Positions 24,007 through 24,069 of a stretch of DNA of 24,069 nt are shown here, piece by piece (the first letter of the stretch is position 1; each line of letters opens with the position of its first letter). This DNA comes from Lachnospiraceae bacterium. Its GTDB lineage: Bacteria > Bacillota > Clostridia > Lachnospirales > Lachnospiraceae. The stretch covers positions 1 through 24,069 of the forward strand of contig CAADSM010000120.1 in NCBI GenBank assembly GCA_900751785.1, in the 5' to 3' direction. Both the position numbers and the translations under genes were made by a program. The notes under the pieces were generated by a model that did not search any database, was not told the origin of the DNA, and saw nothing but the letters and a program-made list of their open reading frames with translations.

Positions 24007-24069
24007 GGCGGAATAGCTCAGTTGGCTAGAGCACACGGTTCATACCCCTGGTGTCGCTGGTTCAAATCC
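24007..24069 (+). tRNA. tRNA-Met (anticodon CAT), cut by the window end
   Basis: The first 63 bases of an elongator-type tRNA-Met, starting GGCGGAATAGCTCAGTTGG, 19 bases after tRNA-Val and surely in the same transcript. The anticodon loop is TTCATAC. The anticodon stem reads CACGG against CCCTG, so its middle pair is C-C instead of C-G. The 3' half of the T arm and acceptor lie beyond the window. The body fits tRNA-Met rather than lysidine tRNA-Ile. Confidence 0.88.

Overview
The window reads as chromosomal DNA of a Clostridia bacterium, most likely a Lachnospiraceae gut anaerobe of moderate GC. Pointers are strong AGGAGG-type ribosome binding sites, Gram-positive promoter spacing, ferredoxin-linked aromatic 2-oxoacid oxidoreductase, single-chain PurL, a Gram-positive SOS box, a Lit/DUF1461 membrane protein and tRNAs without an encoded CCA. 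Placement below family level is not claimed. Most of it is a housekeeping backbone of short operons, and no prophage, insertion sequence or CRISPR array was seen.

Layout. (1) 1-348: 3' end of an unidentified gene. (2) 439-1674: glyA with its own promoter. (3) 1673-2482: two very large imperfect palindromes of about 360 bp each, apparently non-coding and homologous to each other in opposite orientation. Their apical loop is conserved while the apical stems differ in sequence; this is the most unusual structure in the window. (4) 2557-8507: a six-gene operon paaK1-iorA-iorB-ACT1-paaK2-ACT2 for interconversion of aryl acids, aryl-CoAs and aryl-pyruvates, closed by a bidirectional terminator. (5) 8645-8842, minus strand: cold-shock protein gene with a hairpin at the mRNA 5' end. 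(6) 9097-10026: cysK. (7) 10114-11997: ptsH-ptsI, in which HPr lacks the regulatory Ser46. (8) 12172-14281: a radical SAM protein plus its linked DNA-metabolism partner, behind a promoter carrying two LexA-like SOS boxes. (9) 14367-18111: nfeD, an SPFH protein and a RecB/Cas4-like nuclease fused to an XPD/DinG-type Fe-S helicase. (10) 18163-19059 minus and 19156-19848 plus: a LysR regulator divergent from a Lit-like lipoprotein transacylase. (11) 19981-23736: purL. (12) from 23842: a tRNA operon with a consensus promoter, tRNA-Val(TAC), then tRNA-Met(CAT) cut by the window end.

How genes work together. The ior/paaK/ACT operon can activate aryl acetates and reductively carboxylate them to aromatic amino-acid precursors, or run in reverse to ferment aromatic amino acids; the two tandem-ACT proteins are probable amino-acid sensors. 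The radical SAM pair sits in an SOS-like regulatory context, which fits the DNA-repair role guessed for this uncharacterised family.
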